From the NCBI GenBank assembly GCA_003228875.1, contig QIGK01000124.1, positions 1 through 34,324 of the forward strand: 34,324 bases of DNA, read 5' to 3'. The stretch is from Rhodobacterales bacterium (GTDB lineage: Bacteria; Pseudomonadota; Alphaproteobacteria; Rhodobacterales; Rhodobacteraceae). Below the pieces are notes generated by a model. The model searched no databases and was not told where the DNA came from. It was given only the letters and a program-made list of their open reading frames with translations. The position numbers and the translations under genes were made by a program. The first letter of the stretch is position 1. Each line of letters begins with the position of its first letter. Below, piece by piece: positions 30,937 to 34,324 of the stretch.

Positions 30937-31818
30937 ATGGCAGTATTCGCAAGCGGGTTAGGTGCTCCGGAAACCCCACGCCACCTTAAAGACGGTGGTT
31001 GGTTATGTGTCGAAATGGCACCGCCCCGCACAGGCGTCACATATGTGGCGGCTGACGGAACATCGCGTCAGATCGCCCCTGCGGGTTGCCCGAACGGGTT
31101 AAGTATTGATGCAGATGGCGGCATCTGGGTGGCTGATACCGTGCCACCGGCATTGTTGCATGTAACCATGGATGGCACGGTTAAAACCGTGCTGACCGCG
31201 GGTGATACTGGTGATTTCTTGTTGCCCAATGATCTGTGTTTTTCTTCCAGCGGTCTGCTTTATATGACCGATAGCGGCATGACCATGGCTGACTGGGTGG
31301 TTGACGGTGCGCCGCGCCCTGACTGGCAAACCGCTGATTTTGACGGCAAACTGTGGGAGATCGACACCAAAGCCGGCACAGCGCGGGCCGTTGACAGCGG
31401 CCTTAAGTTCACCAATGGCATTGCCTTTGGCCCCGATGGTAATCTGTATATCAATGAGATGATCACAGGTGATGTGTTTCGCTATGATGTCACCGATGGC
31501 AAAGTCACCGGCACATGCCAACATTTTGCCAATGTATTGGCACCTGACTGGCAAGCTGGGTTTCGGGGCCCTGATGGTATGGGCTTTTCCGCTGATGGCC
31601 GCCTTTGGTGTGCGGTTTACGGCGAAGGCGTTGTTGCTGTAATTTCCCCTGAGGGCAAAGTCATCGAGCGGCTCAGCACCATCGGCAACGCGCCAACCAA
31701 TATTGCCTTTGGTGCCGATGGTGAAACCAAAATATACGTCACCGAACATCAGTTTGGCCAAATTGAGGTTTTTGACGTGGATGCCAAGGGATGGCCGTTA
31801 TTTGACGGAGCAGCTTAA
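30937..31818 (+). CDS. SMP-30/gluconolactonase-family lactonase
   Basis: A 293-residue six-bladed beta-propeller of the SMP-30/LRE family. Seen: the metal-binding Glu in GAPETPRH (Glu12), the repeated propeller motif PNGLSIDADGGIWVADT, TNGIAFGPDGNLYINE and PDGMGFSADGRLWCAVYGEG, containing the expected Asn and Asp ligands. It hydrolyses sugar lactones to aldonates, the step after the aldose dehydrogenase upstream. ATG at 30937 has AAGGA seven bases before it, and only 11 bases separate the two genes. The next gene starts immediately at the stop codon (TAA-ATG). Confidence 0.88.
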   Translation: MAVFASGLGAPETPRHLKDGGWLCVEMAPPRTGVTYVAADGTSRQIAPAGCPNGLSIDADGGIWVADTVPPALLHVTMDGTVKTVLTAGDTGDFLLPNDLCFSSSGLLYMTDSGMTMADWVVDGAPRPDWQTADFDGKLWEIDTKAGTARAVDSGLKFTNGIAFGPDGNLYINEMITGDVFRYDVTDGKVTGTCQHFANVLAPDWQAGFRGPDGMGFSADGRLWCAVYGEGVVAVISPEGKVIERLSTIGNAPTNIAFGADGETKIYVTEHQFGQIEVFDVDAKGWPLFDGAA

Positions 31819-32838
31819 ATGGGCAGCGAATTTATCCTTCGAGGAAATCACGGAAGTTTACACCTTCAAGCGGCGGGTGGCATGCTTGGACCCGCCCAAT
31901 TCAACTTGCCAAACCTTGGCCAGATCAGCCCGCTGACCTGCCCGGAATGGAATAAACGCGACGATACCAAAGACATGTTGCCCCTGATCCGCAATTTGTG
32001 TGGTGATTTTGTATGCGCCCCTTATGGCGCGCCCGAAGCATCAGAATCCTTGCCAGAACACTGGCGCAAAGGCGCTGACCAAGGCCTGCCTGACGATACG
32101 TGGTTTCACGGCTATAGCGTTAATTCACCTTGGGAAATTGCCGTTGACCCAAAGGATGCAAGCCGCGCTACCCTGACCAACCTGCCGCCAGATCAACACC
32201 CGCTGTCACGTCTTGAACGCCACGTTTCACTGCTGCCCGATGTCGCAGGTTATAAGGTTGAACTGCGCATAACCGCGCGGCGCGATGTGCGGTTTCCGCT
32301 GTCGCTGCACCCTTGTTTTTACCTTCCGGAAGAACCCGGCGCGGTGCGCCTTGAAATACCTAGTGCCAAACGCGGCTGGACCTATCCGGTGGCGCTTATT
32401 CCTGAAAATGCCCCCATCGCGGTTGATGCGCGTTTTGACAATCTGAACGCGGTGCCGCGTGCGAATGGCGGCATGATTGATCTAAGCCAACTGCCGCCAT
32501 CGGAACGCTGTGAGGCGCTGGTGCAAATACCATCCTCAGCAGGCGAAATACGGCTGGTTTATGAACAAGCGGGATACGCGGTAAAATTCAGTTATGACGC
32601 TGACCTGCTGCCTTCCTTGGTGATTTGGATCAGTAATCAAGGCCGCGATGAGGCCCCGTTTGACGGCAGTTTCCGCACGCTTGGCATTGAGGCAGTCGCC
32701 GGGGCTTTTGATCTGGGTCCGGCAGTCTCTAATTCACCTAAAAACCCAATCGCCCGCGATGGTGTCGCCACCACAGTCAGCCTTTCGGCAGGACAAGAAC
32801 TTATCACCACCAGCACCATTACGCTTTCTGCGCTTTAA
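31819..32838 (+). CDS. Aldose 1-epimerase (mutarotase)-like protein
   Basis: A 339-residue galactose-mutarotase-fold protein. Seen: DDTWFHGYSVNSPWEI near residue 95, RFPLSLHPCFYLPEEPGAVRLE with a histidine in the position of the family's catalytic base, and LVIWISNQGRDEAPFDGSFRTLGIEAVAGAFDLG at the C-terminal half, a pattern close to the mutarotase consensus. It interconverts the alpha and beta anomers of a hexose or 6-deoxyhexose, feeding the dehydrogenase. It starts directly at the previous stop with CGGAG upstream inside that gene. The match is weaker than for its neighbours, so a mutarotase-like protein of altered role is possible. Confidence 0.78.
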   Translation: MGSEFILRGNHGSLHLQAAGGMLGPAQFNLPNLGQISPLTCPEWNKRDDTKDMLPLIRNLCGDFVCAPYGAPEASESLPEHWRKGADQGLPDDTWFHGYSVNSPWEIAVDPKDASRATLTNLPPDQHPLSRLERHVSLLPDVAGYKVELRITARRDVRFPLSLHPCFYLPEEPGAVRLEIPSAKRGWTYPVALIPENAPIAVDARFDNLNAVPRANGGMIDLSQLPPSERCEALVQIPSSAGEIRLVYEQAGYAVKFSYDADLLPSLVIWISNQGRDEAPFDGSFRTLGIEAVAGAFDLGPAVSNSPKNPIARDGVATTVSLSAGQELITTSTITLSAL

Positions 32839-32868
32839 GCGCGCAAACAAATTCAGAAGGGCCAATAA

Positions 32869-33948
32869 ATGGCAAACTATCCTACCAGCGAAACCGACCG
32901 GCGCATTGACGCGGCGGCGCTTGTCGACATTTGTAAAATGATCTTCACTGCTTGCAAAATGAACAGCGAGGATGCGGCATTGTTGTCAGACTCGTTAGTG
33001 CATGCTGATCTTCGCGGTGTGCATTCCCACGGGGTAATGCGCATTCCGGATTATGTGCATAAACTAACGGTTGGCGGCGTTAATCCGATCGCTGCGCCAA
33101 CTGTCTTATCGCACAAAAAAGGTGCCATTGTGGTCGACGGCAACAATAATATGGGCCAGATCGGTGCATCTTTTGCCATGGATGCAGCCATCGGGGCCGC
33201 AGCTGAAAACGGTATTGCACTGGTAGCGTTGCGCGGGTCAAACCATTGCGGCGCGCTGGATTGGTTTACTTTGCGTGCCGCTGAACAGGGTATGATCGGT
33301 ATCGTTGGCTCAAACGCTTTGCCAACCATGGCGCCGGTTGGCGGACGGGACAAGATCGTTGGCATGAACCCGATTTCGATTGCCATTCCGGGCGCTAATG
33401 AGGCCCCTGTGGTGTTGGATCTGGCTTTTGGTGCTACGGCCCATGGTAAAATTCGGGTTTACCATCAAAAAGGCCTGCCGATTCCAGATGGCTGGGCGTT
33501 TGACGCCAACGGCGAACCAACCACCGACGCCACAATCGCGTTAAGCGGGCTGGTCCAGCCAGCGGGTGGCCATAAAGGCATCGCATTGGCAATGATGGTT
33601 GGCATGTTATCAACAATTTTGTCAGGGGCGCATTACGGCACCGGACTGGGCGATATGGTTGACGGGCCAATCGCTGGCAATGACGGTCAGTTCTTCATCG
33701 CGATTGATATTGCGGCTTTCCGGCCATTGGCAGCATTTGGCGCTGATGTTGATGACATTGTATCCGAGATTCACAATTCCGCGCGGCGTGATCCAAATAA
33801 CGCGTTGCTGGTGCCTGGTGAAATGGAACGGCAGTATGAACAAGATTACGCGGTTGATGGCATCCTGTTGCCGGGTCTGACGCTTGATGACATCAAAGCC
33901 ACCGGCCTGAAACTGGGGCTGGATGCTACGCAATTGGCAGCAGTGTAA
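32869..33948 (+). CDS. Malate/L-lactate dehydrogenase (Ldh2) family oxidoreductase
   Basis: A 359-residue NAD(P)-dependent enzyme of the Ldh2/YlbC-YiaK family, which has its own fold, unlike classical malate dehydrogenase. Seen: DLRGVHSHGVMRIPDYVHKL with the catalytic His, NNNMGQIGASFAMDAAI, RGSNHCGALDWF, GGRDKIVGMNPISIAIPG, and HKGIALAMMVGMLSTILSG. Members reduce 2-keto acids such as pyruvate, 2,3-diketo-L-gulonate or delta-1-piperideine carboxylate; here it may act on a 2-keto-3-deoxy acid from the sugar pathway (inference). ATG at 32869 has AGAAGGG eight bases before it. Its stop overlaps the next start (TAATG). Confidence 0.9.
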   Translation: MANYPTSETDRRIDAAALVDICKMIFTACKMNSEDAALLSDSLVHADLRGVHSHGVMRIPDYVHKLTVGGVNPIAAPTVLSHKKGAIVVDGNNNMGQIGASFAMDAAIGAAAENGIALVALRGSNHCGALDWFTLRAAEQGMIGIVGSNALPTMAPVGGRDKIVGMNPISIAIPGANEAPVVLDLAFGATAHGKIRVYHQKGLPIPDGWAFDANGEPTTDATIALSGLVQPAGGHKGIALAMMVGMLSTILSGAHYGTGLGDMVDGPIAGNDGQFFIAIDIAAFRPLAAFGADVDDIVSEIHNSARRDPNNALLVPGEMERQYEQDYAVDGILLPGLTLDDIKATGLKLGLDATQLAAV

Positions 33949-34324
33949 TGTCGCTGGAAACACCAAAAAATCCGTTTACCCAAACTGGCGTTGAGCCTGA
34001 GATCGCGGATTTCCTGTTTGCGATACGAGGCAGAGTTGAACAAAGTGTTGGTGATGATACATCGCTCAAAACTTTACGGCGTGCCTCACGCGCGGCCCGG
34101 TTGGGCTGGTCAATGGCGGGGCCAAAAGTTCCGGTGATCCAAACGCCTGATTTTGGCATGCCAAGCCGTCTTTTTCGCCCTGACGGGTCAAAGTCGTCAG
34201 CGCTGCTGATCTATTTGCATGGCGGTGGATGGGTCGTGCATGATCTGGATACCCATGATCGGTTGATGCGGGCATATGCCCTTGGCAGTGGATATGCTGT
34301 TCTAGGGTTGGATTATCCGTTGGC
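33948..34324 (+). CDS. Alpha/beta hydrolase (HSL-type esterase), 3' end cut by window
   Basis: The first 125 codons of an esterase of the hormone-sensitive-lipase branch. The oxyanion motif HGGGW and the following VVHDLDTHDRLMRAYA, then AVLGLDYPL, are typical. The catalytic Ser/Asp/His lie beyond the window. ATG at 33948 overlaps the dehydrogenase stop by one base (TAATG), placing it in the same operon. It may deacetylate a sugar or hydrolyse another lactone or ester; family membership alone does not decide. Confidence 0.85.
   Translation, partial: MSLETPKNPFTQTGVEPEIADFLFAIRGRVEQSVGDDTSLKTLRRASRAARLGWSMAGPKVPVIQTPDFGMPSRLFRPDGSKSSALLIYLHGGGWVVHDLDTHDRLMRAYALGSGYAVLGLDYPL

Noticed and set aside
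1-34324. CRISPR array, rRNA genes, insertion sequences or known defence systems
   Set aside because: No regularly spaced repeats, rRNA sequence or transposase-like reading frame was seen on either strand.

Overview
The window looks like chromosome from an alphaproteobacterium, most likely a marine Rhodobacterales (roseobacter-type) lineage of moderate GC. This rests on protein flavour and gene content: a leucine-degradation carboxylase cluster, a pyruvate carboxylase, a DUF1127 protein, a BMP-type binding-protein pair, and a stop-codon-linked intergenic repeat that I recall from that order. No database was consulted. The genes are densely packed, mostly intact and often joined by 4-base ATGA overlaps. 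I see no prophage, insertion sequence, CRISPR array or rRNA.

Layout. 1-3675 (+): end of a leucine/isovalerate catabolic operon (biotin-containing subunit of methylcrotonyl-CoA carboxylase, a GST-family protein, HMG-CoA lyase, methylglutaconyl-CoA hydratase). 3692-4922 (-): a two-gene sulfur module (DUF442 phosphatase/rhodanese-like protein plus an ETHE1/Blh-like metallo-hydrolase). 4992-12287 (-): a branched-chain-amino-acid-type ABC transporter operon (binding protein, hairpin, LivG, secreted protein, LivF, secreted protein, LivH, LivM), then a large palindromic element, a glyoxalase-fold protein and an arylformamidase-like hydrolase. 12447-14688 (+): a tungstate-type ABC transporter in the order permease-ATPase-binding protein, converging on an MFS exporter (14623-15810, -). 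15967-16182 (+): DUF1127 protein followed by a strong bidirectional terminator.

16283-23219 (-): PcrA/UvrD helicase, two tandem BMP-family binding proteins with no transporter partners, and a binding-protein/OmpA fusion with three Cys-pair repeats. 23328-27416 (+): a small secreted protein resembling a shortened periplasmic binding protein, then pyruvate carboxylase. 27422-28709: a DUF2306 membrane protein divergent from a TetR-type regulator, with a dyad between them. 28693-29070 (-): a small membrane protein. 29246-29320 (+): tRNA-Gly(GCC), followed by about 525 bases of AT-rich non-coding DNA. 29846-34324 (+): a sugar-oxidation operon (aldo/keto reductase, SMP-30 lactonase, mutarotase-like protein, Ldh2-type dehydrogenase, esterase cut by the window end).

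How the genes work together. The leucine cluster, pyruvate carboxylase and sugar-oxidation operon describe a heterotroph feeding amino acids and sugars into acetyl-CoA, acetoacetate and oxaloacetate. The LIV-type and Tup-type transporters supply organic nitrogen and oxyanion. The less ordinary parts are the secreted proteins interleaved in the LIV operon, the orphan periplasmic binding proteins, the three-repeat OmpA fusion, and two structured intergenic elements. I found no clear evidence of a wholly new defence or mobile system.
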